From contig CM035163.1 of the NCBI GenBank assembly GCA_020205615.1, positions 41,488,189 to 41,552,188 on the forward strand: a stretch of DNA of 64,000 nucleotides. Direction: 5' to 3'. This DNA is from Panax quinquefolius. Taxonomy: Eukaryota; Streptophyta; Magnoliopsida; Apiales; Araliaceae. Made by a program: the position numbers and the translations under genes. A model generated the notes under the pieces. The model saw only the letters and a list, made by a program, of their open reading frames with translations, made no database searches and was not told where the DNA came from. Below, one piece after another: positions 43,170 to 55,165 of the stretch; position 1 is the first letter of the stretch, and every line of letters starts with the position of its first letter.

Positions 43170-46009
43170 TGTGAGACCCCAGATTTTATAAATAAAGATT
43201 TAAATTTCTCGAAATATTTTTTTATATTATGGTGTGGATTTGAGATAGTGTTATAGTTATGGGTAGTATTTGAAAATTTTGCAAAGTATGCAAGTTGTTA
43301 TAAATATTCGTTTGGTGGGGAATATTCTTTTGTCGGGAATATCCGCATGCGATTTAACAATCATTAGTGGACCCCACACCGGAAATAATCGTAAGTAGTT
43401 AAAAAAGCGACAAAAATATTTTATGGAAATAACGGCGGAGGTTTTATCATTAATCTTGTTGAACTACCCTAGTAGTAAAAGTAAATGCGATGTCTGGCGT
43501 GGTTGCGTAGTAGCACCAGTATTGATTATTGATGCTTACGTAAGAAGTCACTTTCGGTTATCTTTGCATTATTATTACGATAATTCTTTGATCATATCTC
43601 TCATATTATTGATCCAATTATTGTCACATAGATTATGTGTGCATAATATGTTATATTATTAAATTAATAATTGAGACGACAAAGTTATTCATATTATTAA
43701 ATTGCAATATTTACAATGTCTAGAAGTTCTGTCAAGGAGAGGTTTGGTCACCTAATTGCACGCCAATAGGGAGAAATCCTTATTGGAAAGCCCTCTCTTT
43801 CTTGGGAACGATCTGGTTGTTAAATATTGTGAGTTATGATATTAATGATGGATAAGTTCGTGTTTATTAAAGATGAATTTGATAGTTCCATTGTGTTAAA
43901 ATTATTTGTGTTAGTGAAAATTGACATTTATTTCAATAATAATTGATGTCTGGAGGTTATATTGTTCAATCGGGTATTTGGAGAACTTTTCATGTTGGAG
44001 TTACTATTCATGAGTTACTATTCACGAGTTACTATTCATGAGTTTTAATAGTAACTTGACCCTTCAGCTTTCCAAGAGTTATTTGCCTCTTCGGTGTTCC
44101 AAGAGTTAATTACCCCTTCGCAAATAGTAGTTGCCTCTTCAATATTACCAAGAGTCATTTTGACCCTTCGTTAAGACCAAGAGCCACTCTTAGTTTTTGT
44201 ATAAATAGAAGCTCATTCTTTCATTATTTCTTACGAATTCATTGAAACTCTAGAGAGATAAATTATAGAGAGAAGCTATAGAGATAAAATTATAGAGAGA
44301 AAGAAAAAGAGTATTCTGCTACTTCACTACTTCTATATCCAGTTTCTTTTATGGTAAGGGGTGTTATTCTTTCTTATTTACGAAGAGAACTTCTGTTACT
44401 CCATTTTTATTTATTATGTTGTAATAACCTGTATACGCGGCATACCCTATACTTGGTGAAATCCTTATGTTATTCCATTCTTTATTATTCTATTGGAATA
44501 ACCTGTATGCGCGGTTTACCCTATACTTGGTGGAATGACCTGTATATGTGGTTTACCCAATACTTGGTGATCTTCTTCTTCTGTTATTCCATTCTTTATT
44601 ATTATGTTGGAATAACCTGTTTATGAGAAGTACCGCATACTTGGTGAAATTCTTTTATTATTTTGTTCTTTATTATTCTGTCGGAATATCCTATCGGTGT
44701 GAATTTCACTTGACCTGGTTCCATATTTATTATTCCACATTTATTATTACTCATTTAATATCACAGCCGATTGTAATTTCACGACACGGTTCCATTATTT
44801 ATTATTCCGTATTTATTATTTCGTTGGAATAACCTGTCTATGTGGATTGCCACATGCATGGTGAATGATCCTTTGTATTCATTCCTTATTAAATTATGGA
44901 AATGATCTGTATACGTGGATTACCGCATGGTGGGTAAAAATCCATTTGCAGTTTCATATATTCTTTATTATACTCAGTTGGTTAAAGTTTTGACTTCTAT
45001 ACTCCATGAAATTAGTGGAATATCTTTGATATTTGTGCTTCATCCAGTATCTTTTCATGGAAATATTCTTCTGAGCATTTTTGAATTTTACTTTACAAAG
45101 AAGTATCATGTTGACAATTTAGACATTATTAGTTCCTGGATAAATTAATTCTTCAACTTATTTTATTGAATTATTATGTCATTGTCATCATCCTCATGTT
45201 ATATTATGTTGAAAGTCATCTTTGGCTTACGTGCATAGATGGACTTAGTATGATTATGACCAGGGATCATTCGGTATAATCATGACCTATTATAAATAAT
45301 GTGATAAAAGTCCTCAGTGGCCTGTAATGCATTGATGAATAGTTTTTGGTATGATTATGACCAGGGTTTATTCGGTATAGTCATGACCATTGATGATTTA
45401 ATGAAAATCCTTGACCGTGGTACAGGGATGATTAGATGTGGTGCTTTATTTATTAAGCTGAGTCTCAACGATAAAAATTGATGAAAACATTTTAAAACCT
45501 AAAAGATAGTAGACTTTATTCTCTACTTGACTCTTTTAATGGATTGCATATTCCGTTGTAGTTAAACTTGATGTCTATTGTATATTATCAGTTTAACATT
45601 GTTGAAGACTAATGATAATTTATTCTGTATTATCTTAGTCATAATATTTCTTATTGGGCTAGTTGAGCTCACCCTTTCCTTCACTGTTCTCTTCAGGAAA
45701 TGAGAATATAGCTGGGACGAGTCGGGGAACGGAGTGACGGTCCAGATGATATCATTAGTAGTCCTCACTATTCTGTTAAATAGTGTGACAATAAATGTAA
45801 TGAGGACTGAATTTGAGTTTGTATACTGTCTATGAGGACTCCATTGAGAATGGATATTGTCTAGAAGGCAGTATTCTTGTTTAAACTCTCAGTTTATGTT
45901 TTGTTGTATTTTACACGACAACTGTATAGTTAAATTTGTATTTGTATTGTGTACCATGTATTTGGCGACTCAAGATGGGTGATTAATACCTAATTTTGGG
46001 GGCGTCACA
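43170..46009 (+). mobile_element. 5' LTR of gypsy element 2
   Basis: 2840 bp, starting TGTGAGACCCCAGATTTTAT and ending GGGGGCGTCACA. Related to the element 1 LTR in the first 700 bp and last 900 bp but different in the middle. Contains three 14-bp GAGTTACTATTCAY units at 43998-44039, TATAAATA at 44200-44207, a run of TTGGAATAACCTGTATRYG / CTATACTTGGTGRAAT repeats (44410-44940) and GTAATGCAT/GGCTTACGTGCAT words near 45225-45420. Confidence 0.93.
44200..44207 (+). promoter_or_regulatory. LTR TATA box, element 2 (5' LTR)
   Basis: TATAAATA followed by GAAGCTCATTC; the same block is at 50898 in the 3' LTR. Confidence 0.6.
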
Positions 46010-46011
46010 TT

Positions 46012-46023
46012 TGTTATCAAAGC
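46012..46023 (+). other. Primer-binding site of element 2, decayed
   Basis: TGTTATCAAAGC aligns with the initiator tRNA-Met site TGGTATCAGAGC with two mismatches, 2 bp after the LTR. Confidence 0.65.
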
Positions 46024-46198
46024 TTAGGGATATGATCCCTGACTAAGATGTGAGATAAGAACTAGGAGGGGAGAGACGGGGAATTCCTTCGCTAGTATGA
46101 CCTACCTAAGTTTATTTGATATTTAATTGGTGGAATTCGATTGTATAGGGATAATATGTGACATGTTAATTAACCCTTGTTTTGTGGCGATTTGAAAA

Positions 46199-47275
46199 TG
46201 GTATCCAAAATGTTGAGATAAGCAATGGAGCACGAAAGACCGTTGAATCTCCACGATCAATAATCGGGATAATGTGCTGCGACGGGATGGCGATAATCCT
46301 CCGTAAACAACAACACCGATCAAATGACGAAACGACGATACGTTTAGGAGCTTTTTAGAATTCATGCAACATCGGTGAAGGCTCCCTGCTCATAATGCGT
46401 AAAAATAATGGCAACCCACTGGTCGGTCACCGCTAAATGATTCAAGGAGCCGGGACCACCAAGTTTTTGGAAAGCCGAACCACTTAAGGCGTAAAACGTG
46501 GTTAAAGCGGATGACTAAGATATTTGATGTCTTGGGATGCTCGAGGACCAAAAGGTTCCTTTGCCACCTTTATGTTGCGTGAAGAGGCGATTCTTGGTGG
46601 GAATCAGAAACGCATCTAAATTTAGCCTTTCAAGATGTCTTGGGATAAGTTCCAAGAGCTGTTCAACGACAAGTACTTTCCCGAAAGTATTCGTCACATG
46701 AAGGAGGTGGAGTTCATCAAGCTGGAGCAAAATAATATGACCGTGTCGCAGTACGAGTCTAAGTTTTTCGAGTTGTCTCGGTTTGCATTCCATTTGATCG
46801 ATAATGAGGAGCGAATGACGCGAATGTTTCTAAGAGGTTTGAAACCCAATATACGTCAATACCTCATTTCTCACAAACTTTATTTATATTCAGATGTTAT
46901 GAATAGGGCTCAGTTATTGGAGCGCGATACTGAGTCAGTACAACCAAAAGGCAACGACCAACAACACGATAATAATCATACCGGTGGCAATGGTCATCGG
47001 AACAATGATAACCATCGTGGGGGAAATTATCATGCCAAGAATGGTAACCATTTCGGTGGTAATCATGGCCAAGATAATAGGAATGAGAATTTCAAGAAGA
47101 GGAAATTCAACAATGATGGAAAGACGTCAGCTCCAGCACCCGTTATTAAGGAAGAAGAATGACCACCTATCATATGTTTCAAATGCGGAGGGGAGAGACA
47201 TATCAGTCCAAACTGCGCGATGCCGTCCAAAACATGTTATAATTGTGGAAAAGAAGGTCACTTAGGCCAATTTTG
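46199..47275 (+). pseudogene. gag and zinc knuckles of element 2
   Basis: The first 430 bp align with gag of element 1 but carry many single-base indels, so the frame is lost. From 46635 to 47162 it is open: MSWDKFQELFNDKYFPES, then YESKFFELSRFAFHL, then a His/Asn/Gly-rich tail GGNGHRNNDNHRGGNYH. After a stop at 47160 the same frame gives CFKCGGERHISPNC and CYNCGKEGHLGQFC; the first knuckle keeps its CCHC residues. Comparison with element 1 shows where element 1 gained stops. Confidence 0.88.
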
Positions 47276-48110
47276 TCGTTCACTGAAGACAATTTCAGCT
47301 AGGATGGAGGCACCAAAGATTGTTCCAGAAAAGTCAAAATCGGTAGTGTAAGGGAGAGCGTTTTTCGTGACTTCTCAAAAAAGCGAGTAACCCGAACGAA
47401 GTTAGCACGGGTTAGTTAATTATAAATTGCGAAGTCTATACCTTATAAGATACCGGTTCTACCCATTATTTTATCTCTCTTGCTTGCGTGTTTAAATTTG
47501 ACTCCGGAGAAGTTAGACTTTGACTTATTGGTTGAAACTTCGTTAGTAGGAGCCTTCGTTACCTCTACTCTTTTTAAATCTTGTTTGATTCAAATAAACA
47601 CTTTCACGTTACCTGTCAATCTTATCTTTTTGAAAATACTTGCCTTTGATGTGATTTTAGGAATCAATTGGTTTACTACACATCATGCTTTTCGTAAGGT
47701 TGTTAGCTTTTATATTCATAACCAACTTGTTGTGCGAATTCAAGTAACCAAACCACTAAAGTCAATCATTGTCATATCAAGCCATAAGTAAAGAGCCCCG
47801 AACCTTTCGTTGTTGACTTCCTTGTGTGGAATGCACCGGGGCCAGACTTTCTGTAGGCGACATCGTGAATAAAGATGGCAAGTTGATAGGTATCATTGTG
47901 AGGTGCTATCTAGGTTAAGGGATAGAAGTTAAAGTTGGTATCAATGTGACGTACTATCCAAGTCTTGGATGAGAGTCACAGTTTTGAATGATATTTCTAT
48001 TATTAATAAATTTCCTAGCATATTCTTGAAGACTTCTTAGCCTACTTAGAGCATGAAATTGAATTTTTTATTGACCCCAGTACAAAACCCATTTCTTAAA
48101 CCCTCAAATA
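47276..48110 (+). pseudogene. Protease remnant and pol leader of element 2
   Basis: [38 protein letters not shown] and [13 protein letters not shown] match the protease of element 1. The catalytic block is present out of frame near 47450 (ATACCGGTTCTACCC, encoding DTGST-like residues). After a 170-bp insertion at about 47790-47980 homology resumes through AATGATATTTCTATTATTAA and ends at the point where reverse transcriptase should begin. Confidence 0.8.
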
Positions 48111-49735
48111 TTTCTTCAACTAAAATGAACAGTTTACGTGGATTATGATGAAAGTCATAATAAAAGCATTGGACTAATGAAAATCATGGGTATACGTGGT
48201 ATTAGTAAGTGTTATGATGAGTTATGTTGGTTAGTATGTGAAAACATGAAAGTTTCATAGAAATCACAAGGAGTTGAAAATCAGATTTTTGGTGAAAAAC
48301 GGAACATGAAATTCAATTGACCATATCTCCTAATATATTTTGAATTTTTCAGTGTGGTCAAGTCCTAGAGTTAGATCTATGAGTTTTGTAGCATCTTCAA
48401 GTGGAATCATTGGAAAAGAAGTTGTAGATTTTCGTGTGGACTGATTTTAGCAAAGGAGTCAAAAGCTGGAAATTTTAAAAAAGCTACTGATCTTATTTTT
48501 AAAAGGGCATTTTCGGCCACTTAATTTATGAGAAATATTCTGGCCTTTTGGGACATGAAAGTATATGGTATAAAGAACATCCTGTCCAAAAATGAGCTCA
48601 TTCTGACTTAAAATGAGCAAGTTATGAACATTTCAATATTTAGGTTTTTCTGACGAAAAACACTATAACTGGAGTTCTATAACTCCGATGACCATGAAAT
48701 TTAAACTGGAAGCTCACATTAACATGTGTAAGATCCTTCCAAGATTTGCGAATTTTTGGAGTTAAACTTGAGGTAGCTAATTTCTTAAGGAATTAATTGG
48801 AAATTGATTTTTGAAAAATAGTAAATGAATTTTAAAAATTCCAAGAAAAATATATTTTCATTATGGGACTATATTATGCTAAATCCCAGAAAAGAAATAT
48901 TTTTGGAACTGATTTGGTATTTTTCATGAAAATAATCTAGTTATGAGTAAATGAGTTAAATATGTTATGTGAAGTAACAAAATTGGAAAATAGGATTTTA
49001 TGGCTAGGGAATCCTATATAGAGTATATGCATATTTTTTGATGAGAGATTTGATCATTGGTGATGATATCTTATGAGTATGGCATTTTTGAATGATTAAA
49101 TGCATTATATAGTAAAGCGTAAACAATTGAAATTAATTATTTATAAGTTTAAGAATTGATTAAAATATTGTTAAAATATTAATGATATTAGATTATGAGA
49201 TTATTAAGTGATTGATAACATTGGAATATTCTTAAACCTCGGATAAATTATATTATAAATGTTTAATATTTATCCTTTATCTCGTTTGATTGATTATTTA
49301 TATCATTGTCATAATCCTCATGCTTATATTGTGTTGAAAGTCATCTCATGGGCTTATGTGCGTAGATGGACTTGGTATGATTATGACCGAGGATTATTCT
49401 AAGATAATCATGGCCGTAATGTTACAAATAATGTGGTAAAAGTCATCTTTGGTAGTAGTGCGTAGATGGACTTGGTATGATTATGACCAAGGATTATTCG
49501 GTATAATCATGACCGTAATTGAAAACACGAATATCCTTGGCCCGTAGTGCATGGATAATTCGTGGTCGTGATACTATTAAGTCGAGTCTCAACATTATTG
49601 GTTTCTGATTGTATATCTTTGGCCTGTAGTGCAAAGATGAACTGTTAATTATTGGTTATACAGTTGACCTATAGTGCAAAGATGAATTGTTAATGAATAT
49701 CTTTGGCCGGATTGCAAAGATGAATTTAATGTTTT
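48111..49735 (+). other. Foreign sequence replacing reverse transcriptase, RNase H and integrase
   Basis: Nothing here matches the pol of element 1. The first 1.2 kb is non-coding and unrecognised. From about 49290 it becomes LTR-like: TCATAATCCTCATGCTTATA, GTAGATGGACTTGGTATGAT and CCTTGGCCCGTAGTGCATGG, as in the U3/R/U5 of the element 1 LTR. A piece of a related LTR has therefore been placed inside the internal region. Confidence 0.7.
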
Positions 49736-49827
49736 CAACGATAAAGGTATTCAAGGTATCCTCACCTCTTTATCATACCAAGTACGTACGTAAATTTCGA
49801 GGGGCGAAATTCCATAAGGGGGGAGAT
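49736..49827 (+). other. 3' end of internal region and polypurine tract, element 2
   Basis: GTACGTACGTAAATTTCGAG and GCGAAATTCCATAAGGGGGG correspond to the end of the chromodomain region of element 1. AAGGGGGGAGAT (49816-49827) is the polypurine tract. Confidence 0.8.
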
Positions 49828-52707
49828 TGTGAGACCCCAGATTTTATAAATAAAGATTTAAATTTCTCGAAATATTTTTTATATTATGGTGTGGATTTGA
49901 GATCTTGTTATAGTTATGGGTAGTATTTGAAAATTTTACAAAGTATGCAAGTTGTTATAAATATTAAATGCAGTGGGGAATATTCTTTTTTGTCGGGAAT
50001 ATCCGCATGACGACAAGACAATCATTGGTGGACCCCACAATGTAAGTACTATCGTAGTTAGAAAACGACAAAAAATATTTTATGGAAATAACTACGGAGG
50101 TTTTACTATTAATCTTGTTGAACTATTCGGTAGTAGTAAAAGTACAAGATGTCTGGCATGGTTGCATAGTAGCACCAGTATTGATTATTGATGCTTACGT
50201 AAGAAGTCACTTTCGGTTATCTTTGCATTATTGCTACGATAATTCTTGCATCATATCTCTCATATTATTGATCCAATTATTGTCACAATTATCATGTGTA
50301 TAATATGTTATATTATTAAATTAATAATTGAGACGACAAAGTTATTCATATTATTAAATTGCAATATTTACAATGTCTAGAAGTTACATCGAGGAGAGGT
50401 TTGGTCACCTAATTGCTTGCACTGATAGGGAGAAATCCTTATTGGAAAGCCCTCTCCCTGCGAACGACACGGTTTGTTAAATATTGTGAGTTATGATATT
50501 AATGATGGATAAGTTCGTGTTGATTAAAGATGAATTTGATAATTCCATTGTGTTAAAATTATTTGTGTTAGTGAAAATTGACATTTATTTCGATAATAAT
50601 TGATGTCTGGAGGTTATATTGTTCAATCGGTTTTGGGGAACTTTTGTGTTTGAGAGTTACTATTCACGAGTTACTATTTACGAGTTACTATTCACGAGTT
50701 ACTATTCATGAGTTACTATTCACGAGTTACTATTCATGAGTTTTAATAGTAACTTGGCCCTTCAGCTTTCCAAGAGTTATTTGCCTCTTCGGTGTTCCAA
50801 GAGTTAATTACCCCTTCGCAAATAGTAGTTGCCTCTTCAATATTTTCAAGAGTCATTTTGACCCTTCGTTAAGACCAAGAGCCACTCTTAGTTTTTCTAT
50901 AAATAGAAGCTCATTCCTTCATTATTTCTTACGAATTCATTGAAACTCTAGAGAGAAGCTATAAAGAGAAAATTATAGAGAGAAAGAAGAAGAATATTCT
51001 GCTACTTCACTACTTCTATATCCAGTTTCTTTTACGGTAAGGGGTGTTATTCTTTCTTATTCATGAAGAGAACTTCATTACTCCATTCTTATTTATTCTC
51101 ATTGGAATAACTCAGATCGTGCATACCATACCCTATACTTGGTGAAATCCTTATGTTATTCTATTCTTTATTATTACATTGGAATAACCTATATGCTTGT
51201 GACTTACCCTATACTTGGTGGAATGACCAGATATGTGGTTTACCCAATACTTGGTGATCTTCTTCTTCATTATTCCATTCTTTATTATTATATTGGAATA
51301 ACTTTGTTTATGTAATCTGCATACTTGGTGAAATTCTTTTATTATTCTCATTTTTTATTATTACATCGAGAATATCCCGTTCATGTAATAATTTCACGAC
51401 GACCGGTTACATATTTATTATTCCGCATTTATTATTACATTTTAATATCCTCGCCGATGTAATTTCACCGACTGGTTCCATTATTTATTATTCCGCATTT
51501 ATTATTCCGTTGGAATAACTCGTCATGTATTTTTCCATATGCATGGTGAATGATCCTTTGTATTCATTCCTTATTAAATTGTGGAAATGATGCGTATATC
51601 GTGGATTACTGCATGGCGGGTGAAAATCCATTCATGCGCTTCATATATTCTTTATTATACTCAGTTGGTTAAAGTTTTGACTTCTATACTCCATGAAATT
51701 AGTGGAATATCCTTGGTATTTATAAGCTTCATCTAAGATCTTTTCATGGAAATATTCTTCCGAAAGATTCTTGAATTTTACTTTTCAAAGAAGTGTCACG
51801 TTGACAATTTAGACATTATTAGTTCTGGATAAATTAATTCTTGAACTTGTTTTATTGAATTATTATGTCATTGTCATCATCCTCATGTTATATTATGTTG
51901 AAAGTCATCTTTGGCTTACGTGCATAGATGGACTTAGTATGATTATGACGAGGCGATCATTCGGATAATCATGACCTATTATAAATAATGTGATAAAAGT
52001 CCTCAATGGCACATGTGCATTGATGAATAGTTTTTGGTATGATTATGACCGGGGTTTATTCGGTATAGTCATGACCATTGATGATTTAATGAAAATCCTT
52101 GGCCAAGTGGTATAGGGATGATTAGATGTGGTGGTTTATTTATTAAAAGTTCTAGTCTCAAATGATAAAAATTGATGAAAACATTTTAAAACCTAAAAGA
52201 TAGTAGACTTTATTCTCTACTTGACTTTTTAATGGATTGCGATATTCACCGCAGCTTAAACTTGATGTCTATTGTATATTATCGGTTTAACATTGTTGAA
52301 GACTAATGATAATTTATTACGTATTATCTTAGTCATAATATTTCTTCTTGGGCTAGTTGATTTGGCCTTTCCTTCACCGTTTCTCTTGAAAATGAGAATA
52401 TAAATTTGGGATGAGTCGGGGAGCTGAGTGATCGGTCCCGAGATGATATCATTAGTAGTCCTCATTATTACATTAAATAGTGTGACAATAAATGTAACAA
52501 GGACCGAATTTGAGTTTGTATATCGTCTTATGAGGACTCCATTGAGAATGGATATTGTCTGAAAGGCGATATTCTTGTTTAAACTCTCGCTTTATGTTTT
52601 GTCGTATTTTACACGACAGCTGTATAGTTAAATTTGTATTTGTATTGTGTACCATGTATTTGGCGACTCAAGATGAGTGATTAATACCTAATTTTGGGGG
52701 CGTCACA
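49828..52707 (+). mobile_element. 3' LTR of gypsy element 2
   Basis: 2880 bp, same termini as 43170-46009. It carries six 14-bp GAGTTACTATTCAY units (50654-50737) against three in the 5' LTR, which accounts for about the whole 40-bp length difference. TATAAATA at 50898-50905. The sequence shows many small differences from the 5' LTR, including several at CTG or CAG words. Confidence 0.93.
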
Positions 52708-52712
52708 GTATT

Positions 52713-53468
52713 CATCAATCACAACCAACAGAGACAATAAAAATACTCCCTGTATTAAAAAAAAACAACCATTTCATACTATCAAATTTACAAAACATAA
52801 TACTCCCTATATTCAAAAAAATAATTATTCCAAAATGTATGCGTTGAGCTAACAAAATTATAAATTATAATAAGTCATCCACATTTAAATTAATGTAAAC
52901 ATAATTCATTTTTCTATCTTTATTAGTGTGTAATTCGTGGAAAATCCTATATTGAAACAAAAATGAATCGTCCTCCAACCAATCTTGAATGGCCAAATGA
53001 ATGTCTTGCACAACGTAGTCAATATACTGTATAACGTATACACCTCAATCATAGGAATTCTTTTGTTTTGGACGCTTCGCTTTAATTGAAAGCGTCATCT
53101 TCTTATTTATAATTTTTTTACTCATTCATAAAAATACTTAAGGCATTTGCAAGAAAATCTTGTTATACTAAAAAACATATAGATACATATGATGGCACAA
53201 TAAATAAAATGAACATTCCAAAAAATGAAAAAGTTTATTTAGATATGTGAACATACCGCATATTCAATTTCATTATACCACCCAGGTAGTCATTGAAAGA
53301 AACAACATGGCATAAAAAAGAAATTAGTTCATTCATAACTCTCTAAATTTTAGAGTCTTTTCCCTTATTTTAAGCAAGTTTTAATAGGCATCTATGATTT
53401 AATCTCATATAAACGTCTGAGACCGAAGTGATTATACGTTTTTATGAACTAATTTTACTCGTCCTCAG
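52713..53468. other. Gene-free AT-rich DNA between LTR elements
   Basis: No gene seen. Two Stowaway-like ends (TACTCCCTGTATT near 52744 and TACTCCCTATATT near 52801) lie close together without partners, suggesting broken MITEs. Confidence 0.6.
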
Positions 53469-53830
53469 TGTGACGCCCCCAAATTTGAGTCCATACCACC
53501 CAATTTGAGTCATCAAAATACATACTACACCCACAAATTTGTCTATTTAAAACAATTATAATGTCGTGAAAAATACGAAAACACACATGCCCCCAAATTT
53601 GGGTCTACACCACCCTATTTGGTTCACCAAAATCAATTATTACAACGTCGTGAGAATACGACAACATATATTTTAAGTTCTTAGTACAATTATTGTCACA
53701 CTATTTTAGAATATATTAAGAACTATTATAGCTATAGACTCGGACTATCACTCCATTCCCCTGTTTTCTACGCTAGACCCGGTCACACTCTTATTCCCTG
53801 AAAGTAATTAAGAAACAAAAAGGTGAGTAC
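53469..53830 (-). mobile_element. Fragment of an older LTR (minus strand)
   Basis: It begins TGTGACGCCCCCAAATTTGA, the reverse complement of a gypsy LTR 3' end, and continues ACGTCGTGAGAATACGACAA. It stops at 53830, where a complete minus-strand LTR starts, so it was probably split by that insertion; the rest may lie beyond the window. Confidence 0.65.
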
Positions 53831-54699
53831 TGTGACGCCCCCAAAATAGGTATACACAACCCATCTTGGGTCGCCAGAAATAACACTACTGACAACTCCA
53901 TTTATACAACTATCGTGCAGAATACGATGACACATATACTGTGGGTTTCAATACAAATATTGTAACGTATATAATACGACAATATTCATACTCAAATTAT
54001 TAAAATGCCATAAAAAGTACAGCATCAAATATTTCAAGTCCCCAAAGGAACACGCAAAGATTTATGTCCTCCTCATTCTAATAGAGTGCATTTTTGATGC
54101 TTCCAAATTTGAGTTCACCTCACACTTTTATTGTTCACCAAAATTAAATATTAAATGATGTATAAAATAGGTCACACACATTTAAGTTCTCCGTACAATT
54201 ATTATGTCACACCGTTTCATAATTTGATTAGGATTGTGACTAATTCGTAACACCACTTTATATCCACGTTCTCTTTGCTAGTATCATCTACACTTTTATT
54301 ACCTGAAAGGGGTGATGAAGTAAAAGGGGTGAGCACAAATAGCCCAGTAAAGAATATAATGACTTAAGATAATTACATTATCAATAGCCTTCATCAATAA
54401 TAAATCAGAGATTGAGAACATATGGTAGATGATAAAAGTTTTCAACCATAATTGCAGCGGAATCAACAATCCATTAGAAGAGTCAAGTAGAACGTAATGT
54501 CTACTATCTTCTCTAAATTAAACGTCCATCATTAATATTTCATTACTGTAATACCCATCAACAGTTCTTTGTTGTACCCAAGACAAAGAGAACTTTCATC
54601 ACCTGTCTTCACCTGAACAACTAAAGATTATTGTTAAATTCACAATTCATATTTATAAACATGTAAATCAACAGTTTCTCCTTGCCACAAAGGCTTAAT

Positions 54700-55165
54700 A
54701 GAACGTTTACTCAATATCCTTACCCCAAAGGCTAAAGATATTCAAATGTAATAACAATGATCATACCAATCAGTTGTCTATCTTTGCACTATGGGCCAAA
54801 GATATTCAACTATAAAACCAATGGTCATGATCATACCAATCAATTGTTTGTCAGTGCACTACGACCAAAGAGATTCAACTGTTAACTAATGGTCATGATC
54901 CTGCCAATCACATCATTGAATTATCTATGCACTACAGGCCAAAGATATTCGTTAGTATCACCAAGGGTCATGATCATGTCATACACCTGTCCATCTTTGC
55001 ACTACGGGTTAAAGCTATCAATCAACAATTTATCTTTGCACATAAGCCAAAGATATACAACTATAAAACCAATAAGCAACAGTCTAACTTTGCACGTAAG
55101 CCAAAGATATACAACTATAAAACCAATAATCAACAGTCCATCTTGGCACTATGGGCCAAAGATGA
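54700..55165 (-). repeat. Array of LTR-internal repeats (GGCCCGTAGTGCA type)
   Basis: CTTTGGCCCATAGTGCAAAG-like units (minus strand) recur at 40- to 60-bp spacing. Two neighbouring units near 55027-55140 are almost identical over 58 bp (AAGCCAAAGATATACAACTA and TAAAACCAATA). Related words occur in the LTRs of elements 1 and 2 and the third Tekay LTR. Confidence 0.8.

Noticed and set aside
44351..44832. Open frames rich in Tyr, Leu and Cys in the element 2 LTR
   Set aside because: They follow the TTGGAATAACCTGTAT / CTATACTTGGTG repeats of the LTR and are not conserved in the 3' LTR copy.
54700..55165. Possible CRISPR-like array of spaced repeats
   Set aside because: Units are diverged, spacers are themselves similar, and the array is an LTR component in a plant genome.
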